DNA of 64,000 bases from Urechidicola croceus (lineage in GTDB: Bacteria; Bacteroidota; Bacteroidia; Flavobacteriales; Flavobacteriaceae). Positions 27,840 through 37,367 of the stretch are shown piece by piece. The stretch covers positions 2,935,501-2,999,500 of the forward strand of contig NZ_CP017478.1 of assembly GCF_001761325.1 (NCBI RefSeq). The letters are read 5' to 3'. Position 1 is the first letter of the stretch, and each line of letters opens with the position of its first letter. The position numbers were made by a program, and so were the translations under genes. The notes beneath the pieces were generated by a model. That model did no database searches and was not told the origin of the DNA. It saw only the letters and a list, made by a program, of their open reading frames with translations.

Positions 27840-30341
27840 ATGAAAATATCCAAAATTATAAATGGGTTGTTGGTATTCATGTTTTGCTTGACTGTAGTAG
27901 TGTCTTGTAAAGATGATGATGAATTATACCCGCAGTTAGGATCAGATCCTAAAAATATTACTGAAATAGCTCAAGAGACTCCTGAACTTTCTAGTCTATT
28001 AGGAGCATTAACACAAGTTGGTCTAGATTCAACATTACGATCTACTGCTACTTATACTGTATTTGCACCAAATAATAGTGCTTTTTCAGGTGTAGATGTG
28101 TCAAGTTTGTCAGATTCTATATTAACAAATGTTTTACTAAACCATGTAATTACTACTACAACACCAGATTTTGCTTCAACATTAGCAACTGGTTATATCA
28201 GTACAATGGCAACTGGTCCTGAAGAGACTAATTTAAGTTTGTATATAAATGCTGATAATAGTCTAAATTTTAATGGAGTTGCATCACCGGTTGAAGGTAT
28301 GTTTGATATAGGTGCAACTAATGGTATAGTGCATGTTGTAGATAATGTATTAATGCCACCAACAGTTGTTGATCACGCTTTGGCTAACCCTGATTTAGCA
28401 AGTTTAGCAGAAGCAGTTGTACAAGCGGAATTGGCAGTTACATTAAGTGGTGCTGGACCTTTTACAGTTTTTGCACCAACAAATGCAGCTTTTGAAGAAT
28501 TTTTAACTGCTGTTAATGGAGCATTCGGATGGTCAACATTAAGTGATATTCCAGTTGATGTATTAACTGAAGTATTATTATATCACGTTATTTCTGGTGA
28601 AAATATTGTTGCTGAAATGACAGACGAAACTACACAAATTTCTATGCAAGGGGAAACTTTTGCAATCGGAGGAACAGAAATAGATGACGCTTCTTATGAA
28701 AATGCAAACATTGTTGCTACTGATATTCAAGGTGTCAATGGAGTTGTACATGCAATTGATAAGGTATTGTTACCTGAAGGAGTATTCCAATCAGTATTAA
28801 GTGCAACACTTGATATTCCACAAAGATGTGAAGATAGAGGTTTTACAACATTCTTAGAAGCAGCAGATAAAGTTGGTTTAACAGAAACTTTAGAAACAGA
28901 AACTTTAACTGTTTTTGCACCAAGTAATGATGGTTTCGAAGCTCTTTTTGCTTTAACTGAAAATTTTGAAAGTATAGCTGATTTTGTAACTGAAGAAGAA
29001 TTACAAGTTTTAGCAGATATAGTAAATTATCATTTAGTTGCTGGTGAATTAATGGAAAGTGATTTAGTAGATGGTCAAGAAATTGAATCTGTCTATGGAG
29101 ACACTTTTACAGTTGATTTAACAGGCGAATTCCCTAGACTTAGACCGTCATTTGAAGATGCCATTCCTTCAGGAATTGTAACAAGTAATATTGGTGCAAC
29201 TAATGGTATTATTCATGAAATTAATAGAGCAATGATACCAGATGCATTACTTAGTGCTCTAGGAATTGATACCGGAGGTTGTGAAGGTGCTCATCCAGTT
29301 GGAGATCCAGATTTAGTATTCTTTGATTGGGATGACAATGGTGCATGGTGGGGTTCAGTTGCCGCAGAAAATGAAGGTTCAATAAGTTTGGATGGATCAA
29401 GTTATGGTCGCGCTAATTTCACTACTGGTGGTGGTGGATGGAATGATATGTATTGGAGAAATGATGCAGGTACATTTAATGGTGCAGCTACAGTTGGTAC
29501 AAACTTAGAAGACTATGTTTTAAAATTTGATATTAATACACTAGATACACCAATTGCTGCAGGAATTTTTAAATTTAGATTCCATAGTGATGCAGTAGAT
29601 GCTTTTTATGATTTTGCACCTTGGAGTGCGTCTGGTGAAGCATTAGATACAGAAGGTGGTTGGATTTCAATTGAAATTCCATTATCAGAATTAGGACAAC
29701 CAGATTTCAGTGCCGTAAACCAAGAATTTGGTATGGCATTTGACGATGGTGGAACGGCAATTGCTTTAAATTTTGCAATTGACAATGTTAGGTTTGATGC
29801 TCCTGGTTATACATGTGGAGGACCAGACCCAGTTGATGACGTTGATTTAGTATTCTTTGATTGGGATGATAACGGTGCATGGTGGGGAGCAGTTGCCTCT
29901 GAAGGTGAAGCATCAATCAGTTTAGACGGTTCTAATTATGGAAGAGCAAATCTTACTACCGGTGGTGGTGGATGGAATGATATGTTTTGGAGAAATGATG
30001 CTAGTACATTTAATGGGGCAAGTACGGTAGGTACAAATATTGATGATTATGTATTAAAATTTGATATTAATACATTAGATACACCAATTTCAGCAGGTAT
30101 ATTTAAGTTTAGATTCCATAGTGATGCAGTAGATGCATTTTATGATTATGCTCCTTGGACTGCTTCGGGAGAAGCATTAGATACAGAAGGTAGTTGGATT
30201 ACAATTACTATTCCGTTATCTGAACTTGGTCAACCAGATTTTGGTGCAGTAAACCAAGAGTTTGGTATGGCATTTGACGATGGAGGAGTTGCAATAATGT
30301 TAAACTTTGCTATTGATAATGTAAGATTTGAAGCATTGTAA
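27840..30341 (+). CDS. Fasciclin (FAS1) lipoprotein with duplicated C-terminal beta-sandwich domains
   Basis: The 833-residue protein has a lipoprotein signal ending in VVSC (Cys23). Three FAS1 domains follow at about residues 38-175, 178-312 and 325-475, each with the TVFAPNN or TVFAPSN and NGIVHVVDNVL types of motif. Two nearly identical domains then occupy 489-666 and 667-833, each starting near DLVFFDWDDNGAWWG and ending near NFAIDNVRF. These C-terminal domains look like carbohydrate-binding beta-sandwiches. FAS1 domains are linked to adhesion and surface binding. The gene is last in the SusCD operon, before a strong terminator. I infer a cell-surface glycan-binding role; no enzyme motif is visible. 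Confidence 0.85.
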   Translation: MKISKIINGLLVFMFCLTVVVSCKDDDELYPQLGSDPKNITEIAQETPELSSLLGALTQVGLDSTLRSTATYTVFAPNNSAFSGVDVSSLSDSILTNVLLNHVITTTTPDFASTLATGYISTMATGPEETNLSLYINADNSLNFNGVASPVEGMFDIGATNGIVHVVDNVLMPPTVVDHALANPDLASLAEAVVQAELAVTLSGAGPFTVFAPTNAAFEEFLTAVNGAFGWSTLSDIPVDVLTEVLLYHVISGENIVAEMTDETTQISMQGETFAIGGTEIDDASYENANIVATDIQGVNGVVHAIDKVLLPEGVFQSVLSATLDIPQRCEDRGFTTFLEAADKVGLTETLETETLTVFAPSNDGFEALFALTENFESIADFVTEEELQVLADIVNYHLVAGELMESDLVDGQEIESVYGDTFTVDLTGEFPRLRPSFEDAIPSGIVTSNIGATNGIIHEINRAMIPDALLSALGIDTGGCEGAHPVGDPDLVFFDWDDNGAWWGSVAAENEGSISLDGSSYGRANFTTGGGGWNDMYWRNDAGTFNGAATVGTNLEDYVLKFDINTLDTPIAAGIFKFRFHSDAVDAFYDFAPWSASGEALDTEGGWISIEIPLSELGQPDFSAVNQEFGMAFDDGGTAIALNFAIDNVRFDAPGYTCGGPDPVDDVDLVFFDWDDNGAWWGAVASEGEASISLDGSNYGRANLTTGGGGWNDMFWRNDASTFNGASTVGTNIDDYVLKFDINTLDTPISAGIFKFRFHSDAVDAFYDYAPWTASGEALDTEGSWITITIPLSELGQPDFGAVNQEFGMAFDDGGVAIMLNFAIDNVRFEAL
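29304..30338 (+). repeat. In-gene tandem duplication of a 178-codon module
   Basis: The module starting at 29304 (residue 489) is repeated from 29838 (residue 667), an offset of exactly 534 bp. Long stretches of the encoded protein are unchanged, for example LKFDINTLDTPI and FKFRFHSDAVDAFYD, and much of the DNA is too. The linker ending the first copy has a Cys-Gly-Gly-Pro turn that the second copy lacks. The closeness points to a fairly recent duplication. Confidence 0.9.
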
Positions 30342-30363
30342 TAATTTGAATTAATACAATAAA

Positions 30364-30396
30364 AAAACCTGACTGGAAACAGTCAGGTTTTTTTTT
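30364..30396 (+). terminator. Rho-independent terminator after the fasciclin gene
   Basis: AACCTGACTG, loop GAAA, CAGTCAGGTT is a perfect 10-bp stem followed by a run of Ts. It ends the SusCD-TIG-FAS1 transcript. A-residues on the left side mean it may also act on the opposing minus-strand DinB gene. Confidence 0.93.
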
Positions 30397-30421
30397 ATAG
30401 AAAAAAATTTTAGTATAATTA

Positions 30422-30937
30422 TTATAAATACCTCTCTTTTATTATTTCAACATGATGATTTTCATGACCAACGGTTACAAATCCTATTGCTCTTGGTGAA
30501 ATGTTATAGGTACTTACATGACCAATTCGGAGAAGCATTTCTTTAGAGAATGATTTAAATAGCGAAATAGTATTATCTCTTGATATACTATAGTCTGCAA
30601 TTAAATCATATTTACTTTTATTATTTGCGCCAGAAAACGGATTAAATTCATCTTGATCAAATCCAGGTAATTCTGTTTTGTCATTTCTTGCAATTCTCAA
30701 GGCTCTATAGGAAAATATTCGTTCCGTGTCTATTATATGCTGTAGTAATTCTTTTATTGTCCATTTATCTTTAGCATATTTATATAGAAATTTATCTTCA
30801 GGAATTGATTCAAAAAAAGACTTTATTTTTTCTTTATTAGCTATTAAACTTTCCATTAGTTCATTATTTCCAGCCTTTTTCAAATATGTTAATTGGAAAT
30901 TAAGATATTCTTTTTTAGATAAATCTTTAACAGTCAT
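30422..30937 (-). CDS. DinB-family protein (putative metal-dependent)
   Basis: The 171-residue protein has the four-helix DinB/YfiT-like pattern: KWTIKELLQHIIDTERIFSYRALRIARND in the middle and GHENHHVEIIKERYL at the end. The spaced histidines (one in QHIIDTE, and GHENHH near the C-terminus) are the usual metal-binding set. DinB-fold proteins include thiol-dependent transferases, but the role of this branch is not known. It is a single gene converging on the fasciclin operon terminator. Confidence 0.85.
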   Translation of the reverse strand: MTVKDLSKKEYLNFQLTYLKKAGNNELMESLIANKEKIKSFFESIPEDKFLYKYAKDKWTIKELLQHIIDTERIFSYRALRIARNDKTELPGFDQDEFNPFSGANNKSKYDLIADYSISRDNTISLFKSFSKEMLLRIGHVSTYNISPRAIGFVTVGHENHHVEIIKERYL

Positions 30938-30974
30938 AATATTATTTTTAGAAGAGTGATAAATATAAAAATAA

Positions 30975-31010
30975 AAGTGTCAGTTCTAACTAATTATAAA
31001 ACTGACACTT
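30975..31010 (-). terminator. Rho-independent terminator after ppc
   Basis: AAGTGTCAGTT and AACTGACACTT form an 11-bp perfect stem with a 14-base loop. On the minus strand a T-rich tract follows. It sits just after the ppc stop codon (31034). Confidence 0.85.
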
Positions 31011-31033
31011 CATTAATTGTTTAATTAGAATTT

Positions 31034-33625
31034 TTATGCAGAATTTCTACTCGCATTAATATTACCAAATAAAGAACGAGTTACAATCTTTTCATAAACC
31101 TCAATTTCTTTAGTGTCAACATTAGGTTGTTTCTTTAATTCTTGAATTTTTCTTAACGCAAATTGTTGGATAGTTAAAAGAGGTAAAACTATATTTTCTC
31201 TAATATCTATTGATGCTTTTCCTTCAGGACTGTTCTCCATCAATTCTGAATACCCAGCAACCTCCAGAATCAATCTCTTAGTTGTTTTGTATTCTTCGTA
31301 TATAATTTTCCAAAAGTCTCCAAATTCAGGGTCGTTTGCCATATAAGAAGTTAATTCAAAGAAAGATTTAGACAATGACATCATACTATTTTCAAGTAAT
31401 GTTTTAAAGAAATCTGAATTGTTGTATAAGTCTTTCACTTTATCTAGTTCTCCATTGTCTTCATATTTCTTAAGTGCTGTTCCTACCCCATAAAACCCAG
31501 GGACATTCTGTTTTAATTGACTCCAAGATCCTACAAATGGAATTGCTCTTAAATCAGAAAAATTTAATTTGTCTGATTGAGAACGTTTAGAAGGTCTACT
31601 ACCAATATTTGTTTTGGCATAATATTTTAATGTACTCATTTGCTCTAAATATGGTAAGAACTTCGGATGGTTTTTAAAATCAACATAAGTTTTATAAGAT
31701 ATTTGAGCTAAGTCTTCCATAAGACTTTTTTGATCATTTGTTAAAACATTTTTACTTCCACTAAATAATTCATTTGAAATACCAGCGCTTAAAAGTTGTT
31801 CTAAATTGTATTGTGATGATTCTAAAGTTCCAAAGTTTGAACTAATTGTTTGTCCTTGAATTGTTAATTGAATTTCTTGATTTTCAATAGTTGGTCCAAA
31901 TGAAGCGTAGAACTGATGTGTTTTTCCACCACCACGTGCAGGAGGTCCACCACGACCATCAAAGAAAATAACTTTAACTCCATATTTTCTTGACATTTGA
32001 GTCAAGTTTTCTTTGGCTTTGAAAATTCCCCAATTTGCCATTAAATAACCACCATCTTTTGTTCCGTCAGAAAACCCAAGCATGATTGTTTGTTTATATT
32101 TTCTGTTTTTTAGGTGCTTGATATATGCCTTATTTTGGTATAACTCTTCCATTACTGTATGAGCTACTTTTAAATCTTCAACAGTTTCAAAAAGTGGAAT
32201 AACATCAACAGGAAGTTTGCTTCCAAATCCACATAAATTAAGCATGGCAAATGTTTGCATCACGTTTAATGCAGTTTGATTATTACTAATGATGTATCTA
32301 TTGCATCCTAATTCTCCATTGTTTTTTTGTATTGTTTTTAGTGCGTAAATCGAACCAATAGTTTTTTCAATAAGTTCATTATTATACCCAGAATCATTAA
32401 TTTTTCCTTTGACAGTAGATAGAAACTCAACTTGTTCTGTCGTTGATAAATCATTATAGTTTTTTGGGAAAATATCACTACCTTCTTTTTGAAGATGTGC
32501 TACTAATTCTGTAAAAACAGTGTGATGTACTCTACTGTCTTGACGAATGTCAAGAGTAGCGAAATGGAAACCGAATAATTTTACTTTATTAATTAAATCA
32601 TCTAATTCATCTAAAAATAAAGATTTATGCTTTGTTATTATAGTTTCTCTAATAGTTAGAAGTTGATTTATAAAATCTTCTAGTTTTAATTTTCCTTTTT
32701 TATTTTTTGGAAAAGTAATCTCTTCATAAACTCTACGCTCTAATTCAGTAATTGGTTCTTTAACTTGATCAAATGTCAAGCGTCGTTTTAGTTTTCTAAG
32801 GTCTCTAAAATAATTAGTTAAAACAGTATGGCGTAATCTTTCTGCAACTTTTAAAGTGATTTCCGTAGTTACAAATGGATTTCCATCTCTATCACCACCA
32901 GGCCAAAAACCAATATTTATTACTTCATTATTTATTGATGTATCAGACCCAATATTCCCTTGGATATAGTTATATATTTTAGAAAATGAATGGTAAAAAA
33001 CATTTTCTAGATACCATATAAGGTTAACGGCTTCATCGTACGGAGTAGGTTTTTGTTGTTTGAAAAATGGAGTTTTTCCAAGTTGTGCTAATAATTTTTT
33101 TATTTTCAATAAATCTCCAGTTTCAATAGCTTTTGTTAGATCGGTAATGATTCCAAGAACTGTACCTGGGTAAAATTGAGTTGGATGTGCAGTTAAAACG
33201 ATTCGAACTTTAAAATCATTTAATAGTTTTATTAGAGCATCTCGTTTTTCATTTGACTTTGCCATTTCCTTGATGTTTCTCAAAGTACCAACACCACTCA
33301 TATTGTTTATGATTGGAAATGCTGCATCTTCTATAGCGTCAAATAATACTACTTGTCTTTCGATATATTGGATGAATCTAAATAGTAAACTGATTTGATC
33401 ACTCTCAGATGGTTTGTCTTGGTATTTTTTAAAAAAATATTCTACAATTTCCGTTGGGTTTTTTTTGTTAGCAAACCCATTTTCACATACTTCATGAAAT
33501 AATGGTAGAAGCACTCCTGTATTGCTAATACTATCAAACGGTAATGCAGTAAAAATACTGTTGTAGATTTGGTATTTATCTAAAACATTATCGTTGAATC
33601 GTTTTAATTTTGGTTGTGTTGCCAT
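31034..33625 (-). CDS. ppc: Phosphoenolpyruvate carboxylase (divergent Bacteroidota type)
   Basis: The 863-residue enzyme would carboxylate PEP to oxaloacetate, replenishing the TCA cycle. Family motifs are recognisable but altered. VLTAHPTQF has the catalytic His but Gln in place of the usual Glu. WPGGDRDGNPFV is intact. LGFSDGTKDGGYLMANW replaces the common SDSNKDGG form. FFDGRGGPPARGGG has Asp where E. coli has His579, although the following Arg is kept. LRAIPFVGSWSQLKQNVPG matches the C-terminal active-site region. The protein is a little shorter than the E. coli enzyme and ends RNSA rather than the usual NTG. These changes may be normal for this clade. A hairpin terminator follows. Confidence 0.9.
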   Translation of the reverse strand: MATQPKLKRFNDNVLDKYQIYNSIFTALPFDSISNTGVLLPLFHEVCENGFANKKNPTEIVEYFFKKYQDKPSESDQISLLFRFIQYIERQVVLFDAIEDAAFPIINNMSGVGTLRNIKEMAKSNEKRDALIKLLNDFKVRIVLTAHPTQFYPGTVLGIITDLTKAIETGDLLKIKKLLAQLGKTPFFKQQKPTPYDEAVNLIWYLENVFYHSFSKIYNYIQGNIGSDTSINNEVINIGFWPGGDRDGNPFVTTEITLKVAERLRHTVLTNYFRDLRKLKRRLTFDQVKEPITELERRVYEEITFPKNKKGKLKLEDFINQLLTIRETIITKHKSLFLDELDDLINKVKLFGFHFATLDIRQDSRVHHTVFTELVAHLQKEGSDIFPKNYNDLSTTEQVEFLSTVKGKINDSGYNNELIEKTIGSIYALKTIQKNNGELGCNRYIISNNQTALNVMQTFAMLNLCGFGSKLPVDVIPLFETVEDLKVAHTVMEELYQNKAYIKHLKNRKYKQTIMLGFSDGTKDGGYLMANWGIFKAKENLTQMSRKYGVKVIFFDGRGGPPARGGGKTHQFYASFGPTIENQEIQLTIQGQTISSNFGTLESSQYNLEQLLSAGISNELFSGSKNVLTNDQKSLMEDLAQISYKTYVDFKNHPKFLPYLEQMSTLKYYAKTNIGSRPSKRSQSDKLNFSDLRAIPFVGSWSQLKQNVPGFYGVGTALKKYEDNGELDKVKDLYNNSDFFKTLLENSMMSLSKSFFELTSYMANDPEFGDFWKIIYEEYKTTKRLILEVAGYSELMENSPEGKASIDIRENIVLPLLTIQQFALRKIQELKKQPNVDTKEIEVYEKIVTRSLFGNINASRNSA

Positions 33626-33725
33626 GGTTAATTATTATAATTTCTTCGAAGTTACGAAACGATTTTAAAACTAAAGGTAAATTTTGATATAAATATGTTA
33701 AAAATTATTTATAATGACAGGTTAA

Positions 33726-33757
33726 TTTGTCATTAAGTAAAATATAATTTACATTTG
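33726..33757 (+). promoter_or_regulatory. Bacteroidota sigma-A promoter for the small XRE gene
   Basis: TTTG (33726-33729), 20 bases, TACATTTG (33750-33757) fits the Bacteroidota -33/-7 consensus well. Transcription would start near 33764, about 25 bases before the ATG at 33789. Confidence 0.65.
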
Positions 33758-33788
33758 TTACTTATGAATATCATGTTTAGTTGTAATA

Positions 33789-33989
33789 ATGAAAAATAAT
33801 TTAAAGATTGAAAGAGCGATTAAAAACTTTACACAGGCTCAATTAGCAGAATTGATTGGTGTAAGTAGACAAACAATTAATTCTATGGAATTGAATAAAT
33901 ATGTTCCTTCAACAGTATTGGCTCTTAAGATTTCTCAAATTTTTGAAAAAAATGTAAACGACATTTTCTTTTTAGAAGATGATGATTAA
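33789..33989 (+). CDS. Small XRE-family (Cro/CI-type) transcriptional regulator
   Basis: The 66-residue protein is little more than one helix-turn-helix: IERAIKNFTQAQLAELIGVSRQTINSME, then YVPSTVLALKISQIFEKNVNDIF. It is close in form to the small YozG/HTH_3 proteins often found as single genes. It has its own promoter and its own bidirectional terminator, so it stands alone between the ppc and dsbD genes. Its target is unknown; self-regulation is common in the family. Confidence 0.9.
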   Translation: MKNNLKIERAIKNFTQAQLAELIGVSRQTINSMELNKYVPSTVLALKISQIFEKNVNDIFFLEDDD

Positions 33990-34017
33990 AAAAAGCACTC
34001 ATTTGAGTGCTTTTTTT
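33988..34017. terminator. Bidirectional Rho-independent terminator
   Basis: AAAAAAAGCACTC, ATTT, GAGTGCTTTTTTT forms a stem with 13-bp arms, an A-run before it and a T-run after it. It serves the XRE gene and the convergent dsbD gene. Confidence 0.92.
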
Positions 34018-34023
34018 AATATT

Positions 34024-36003
34024 TTAGAAATTAGATAATCCATCTTTAAGCCAATTGTAATAATTGTCAACATTTGGATCGTATGCTGTGGGTTCGTTTA
34101 AATTTTCGCCATTATGATTGACTAAAACATAATATGGCTGAGAATTTGTTTTGTATTTTAAAGCTTGAAATTCACTCCATTTTTGTCCTATAAATCGCAA
34201 TTTTTTACCAGTAATTTCTGAAATTATTTGTTCATCTTCTGGTAATTTTCTTTTATCATCAACATATAAAGAAATTAATACAATATCATTTTTTAAAATT
34301 TCTAATACTTTTGGATTTGGCCAAACATAATCTTCCATTTTACGACAATTCACACACGCATGCCCTGTAAAATCAATCATTACAGGTTTGTTTACTTTTT
34401 TAGCATATGCCATTCCTTTTTCATAATCATGAAATGAAATGATATCATGTGGTCCGTAATGTGCATCTTCTGGTAATTGTGATAAAGATGTTGTATTTCC
34501 TTTTGTATTTCCAACTCCATATGGTGATTCGCTATAGTGTAAAGGTGGAGGGAAACCGCTGATTAACTTTAATGGAGCTCCCCATAATCCAGGAATTAAA
34601 TAAATAGTAAATGATAGAACAATTAAACCTAAACTTAACCTGCCAACAGAAATATGATCGGATGGAGAATCGTGTGGTAATTTTATTTTTCCGAATAGAT
34701 ATAAAGCCAAACCACCAAAAATGGCAATCCATATTGCTAAGAAAATTTCTCGTTCAAGTAAGTGTAATTGTAGTACTAAATCGGCATTTGATAAAAACTT
34801 AAATGCTAATGCTAATTCTAAAAACCCTAGTGTAACCTTTACGGTATTCAACCAACCTCCAGATTTTGGTAGTGAATTTAACCAACCAGGAAATGCTGCA
34901 AACAAAGCAAAAGGTAATGCTAATGCCGAAGAAAATCCCAACATTCCAATTATGGGAGCGATACCTCCTTTTGAAGCAGCTTCAACTAATAATGTTCCAA
35001 CAATAGGACCAGTACATGAAAACGATACTATTGCTAATGCCAATGCCATAAAAAGAATGCCGATAATTCCTCCTCTATCGGCTTGTGCATCAATTTTTGT
35101 TCCCCAAGAACTAGGTAATACAATTTCAAAAGCACCAAAAAAAGATATTGCAAAAATGACCAAAAGGATAAAAAAGATAAGATTAAACCAAACATTAGTC
35201 GATAATGCATTTAATGAATCGGCTCCAAAAATTGCTGTAACTACTGAGCCTAAAAAAACATAAATTGCAATAATTGACAGCCCATAAAAAACAGCATTTT
35301 TTATTCCTTTGGCTTTAGTTTTACTTTGTTTGGTGAAAAAACTAACAGTCATAGGAATCATAGGAAATACACAAGGTGTCAATAATGCTGCAAATCCCCC
35401 AAGAAAACTTAAAATAAAAATGCTCCACAAACCTTTTTTAGATTCAGGGTTATCTTTTGTTTTGTTGTTGGTTACTGCATTTTTTTTTTCTACTTTTTCA
35501 ATTGGTTTAGAAATGATAGCATTCGTATTTTCGATAAATTCTCCAGCAATTCCTTGAACTGAAAAATTAATGTCCTTATAAGTAGGGGGTAAGCACTGGC
35601 TATCATCACATACCATATACTCAATTTCACTAGTAATATCAACTTTGTTATTAGTCAGTAAATGAATACGTTGCTTGAAAACGGCTTCGTCTTCAAAAAA
35701 CTTGATGCGCATTCCAAATACAGGGTCATCAATTTCATGCCCTTTATCTTCTATTGGTTTTCCAATTAATTGAAACGTATTTAAGGAATCTTTTAAATAA
35801 ATTGTTGTTGGAATTGGACCGTCTTCTGGAACATTTTGAGAATATAAATGCCAACCACTTTCAATATCGGCCTTAATAACTAAATTGAAATCTGTATCTG
35901 AAATTTTTTCTACTGAGGTTGTAAACTTAACTGGGTCAAGTATTTGAGCGTTCGAAATGAATACTGCTAAAGAAAATATGAAAAGACTAATTAATTTTTT
36001 CAT
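34024..36003 (-). CDS. dsbD: Thiol:disulfide interchange protein DsbD
   Basis: The 659-residue membrane protein carries electrons from cytoplasmic thioredoxin to the periplasm. After a signal peptide (ending near SNAQ) comes the N-terminal alpha domain with its redox pair in CDDSQC. The eight-helix CcdA-like membrane domain has cysteines in LTPCVFPMIPMT and FSCTGPIVGTL. The C-terminal thioredoxin-like domain has the active site CVNC in GHACVNCRKMEDYVW. All three cysteine pairs are present. The start overlaps the end of tilS by 17 bp, so the two are probably co-transcribed. Confidence 0.95.
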   Translation of the reverse strand: MKKLISLFIFSLAVFISNAQILDPVKFTTSVEKISDTDFNLVIKADIESGWHLYSQNVPEDGPIPTTIYLKDSLNTFQLIGKPIEDKGHEIDDPVFGMRIKFFEDEAVFKQRIHLLTNNKVDITSEIEYMVCDDSQCLPPTYKDINFSVQGIAGEFIENTNAIISKPIEKVEKKNAVTNNKTKDNPESKKGLWSIFILSFLGGFAALLTPCVFPMIPMTVSFFTKQSKTKAKGIKNAVFYGLSIIAIYVFLGSVVTAIFGADSLNALSTNVWFNLIFFILLVIFAISFFGAFEIVLPSSWGTKIDAQADRGGIIGILFMALALAIVSFSCTGPIVGTLLVEAASKGGIAPIIGMLGFSSALALPFALFAAFPGWLNSLPKSGGWLNTVKVTLGFLELALAFKFLSNADLVLQLHLLEREIFLAIWIAIFGGLALYLFGKIKLPHDSPSDHISVGRLSLGLIVLSFTIYLIPGLWGAPLKLISGFPPPLHYSESPYGVGNTKGNTTSLSQLPEDAHYGPHDIISFHDYEKGMAYAKKVNKPVMIDFTGHACVNCRKMEDYVWPNPKVLEILKNDIVLISLYVDDKRKLPEDEQIISEITGKKLRFIGQKWSEFQALKYKTNSQPYYVLVNHNGENLNEPTAYDPNVDNYYNWLKDGLSNF

Positions 36004-37315
36004 GTGTTATTTTTAATGTTTGGGTTGTTTTATCAGTAATTTTAAATCTGTTATCAAGACGCTTACCAATTACCCAGATTATTTCATTTAATTCGGTGCA
36101 AAGTAACCAAGTTTTTTCTTTTTCTAAAATTGACATTTTTTCATCTTTAAAAAATTTACTTAATTTCTTTTTACCACCTAATCCTATTGGGTAAAAGTAG
36201 TCTCCTTTTTCCCATTTTCTTACATTCAAAGGATAATTTAACAAATTTTTATCAATATAAACAATGCTATTTGAACTGTTACTCGGTAGGTGTTCCTTAC
36301 TGTTTTTAAATAACAGCTTAAATTCAGAGTTTTCAAAAGAGTTAGTTTTAGCATCTATTTTATAATTAAGATTATGAGTGTCACAATTTAATTTAGTTAG
36401 TAATAAATAAGATCTATCTTTAATAACCCTGTGTGTTTTGCTTTGTATTTGTTTGCCACTCTGAGCATTTAGTAAATTAGAAATATCATTCCATTCAGTA
36501 AAACCATATCCTTTTAAAAGTTGAAACAAATAAGCCTTAGGGTTTGATAATTCTTTTATTTGTTCAATTTTTAATTTTAGTGTTCCTTCTTCAGTAATTA
36601 TAATTTTATCTTTAAGATCTGAAATTTTATCATTAATAATTTGTTGGCTTTCGTTTAAATTAGTCAGGGTGTTATCAAAAGAATCCATCAAATTTGAGTT
36701 CAATTCTTTTAAAATTGGAATTATTTTATGTCTAATTTTATTTCTAAAATATTTTGTTGAAGTATTACTTTGGTCTTCTCGCCATTTAATAGAATTGTTT
36801 TTAGCAAAAAATTCTATTTCTTCCCTTGTAAAATTAAGAAGCGGTCTTACAACATATCCGTTTGTTTCTGGAATACCTGTTAATCCTTCAAGACCTGTTC
36901 CTCTTGTGAAGTTTATTAAAAATGTTTCTAAAACATCATCTTTATGATGTGCTGTAAGTATGTAATCTAAATTATTTTCTTGTCTAATTTTTTCAAACCA
37001 CTCATATCTTAATTCTCGTGCTGCCATTTGAATTGACAACTTATTTTGAGCGGCATATTTTTCTGTTTCAAAAGAAATAGTATAGTAGTTGATGTCAAGA
37101 TTTTGAGCTAGATTTTTAACAAATTTTTCATCTAAATTACTTTCTTTTTCTCTTAAATTGAAATTACAATGAGCGAGGGAAATATTATAATGAGATAGTT
37201 TTAATAAGTGGGTTAAAACAACACTATCAATACCTCCAGATATAGCGATGAGTAATTTTTTATCCTTTAAAAAAGGAAGTTTTGAATCAATATGTTGTTG
37301 AAATGGTTTTAACAA
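35987..37315 (-). CDS. tilS: tRNA(Ile)-lysidine synthase TilS
   Basis: The 442-residue enzyme modifies C34 of the CAU-anticodon tRNA-Ile with lysine so that it reads AUA codons. The PP-loop SGGIDS is at residues 26-31, and further family signs are AHCNFNLREKESNLDEKFV, LTAHHKDDVLETFLINFTRG and the C-terminal domain starting near NVRKWEKGDYFYPIGLGGKKKL. Length is normal for a TilS with the C-terminal domain. It overlaps dsbD by 17 bp. Confidence 0.95.
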   Translation of the reverse strand: MLKPFQQHIDSKLPFLKDKKLLIAISGGIDSVVLTHLLKLSHYNISLAHCNFNLREKESNLDEKFVKNLAQNLDINYYTISFETEKYAAQNKLSIQMAARELRYEWFEKIRQENNLDYILTAHHKDDVLETFLINFTRGTGLEGLTGIPETNGYVVRPLLNFTREEIEFFAKNNSIKWREDQSNTSTKYFRNKIRHKIIPILKELNSNLMDSFDNTLTNLNESQQIINDKISDLKDKIIITEEGTLKLKIEQIKELSNPKAYLFQLLKGYGFTEWNDISNLLNAQSGKQIQSKTHRVIKDRSYLLLTKLNCDTHNLNYKIDAKTNSFENSEFKLLFKNSKEHLPSNSSNSIVYIDKNLLNYPLNVRKWEKGDYFYPIGLGGKKKLSKFFKDEKMSILEKEKTWLLCTELNEIIWVIGKRLDNRFKITDKTTQTLKITHEKIN

Positions 37316-37367
37316 GAAAAAAGATTTAATTACAAAGATAGTTATTAAGTATCAATAATTTATTGAA

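Noticed and set aside
34721-35263. 180-codon plus-strand open frame
   Set aside because: It lies fully antisense to dsbD, whose membrane-domain motifs are clear. The composition is a mirror of that gene and there is no start context or domain.
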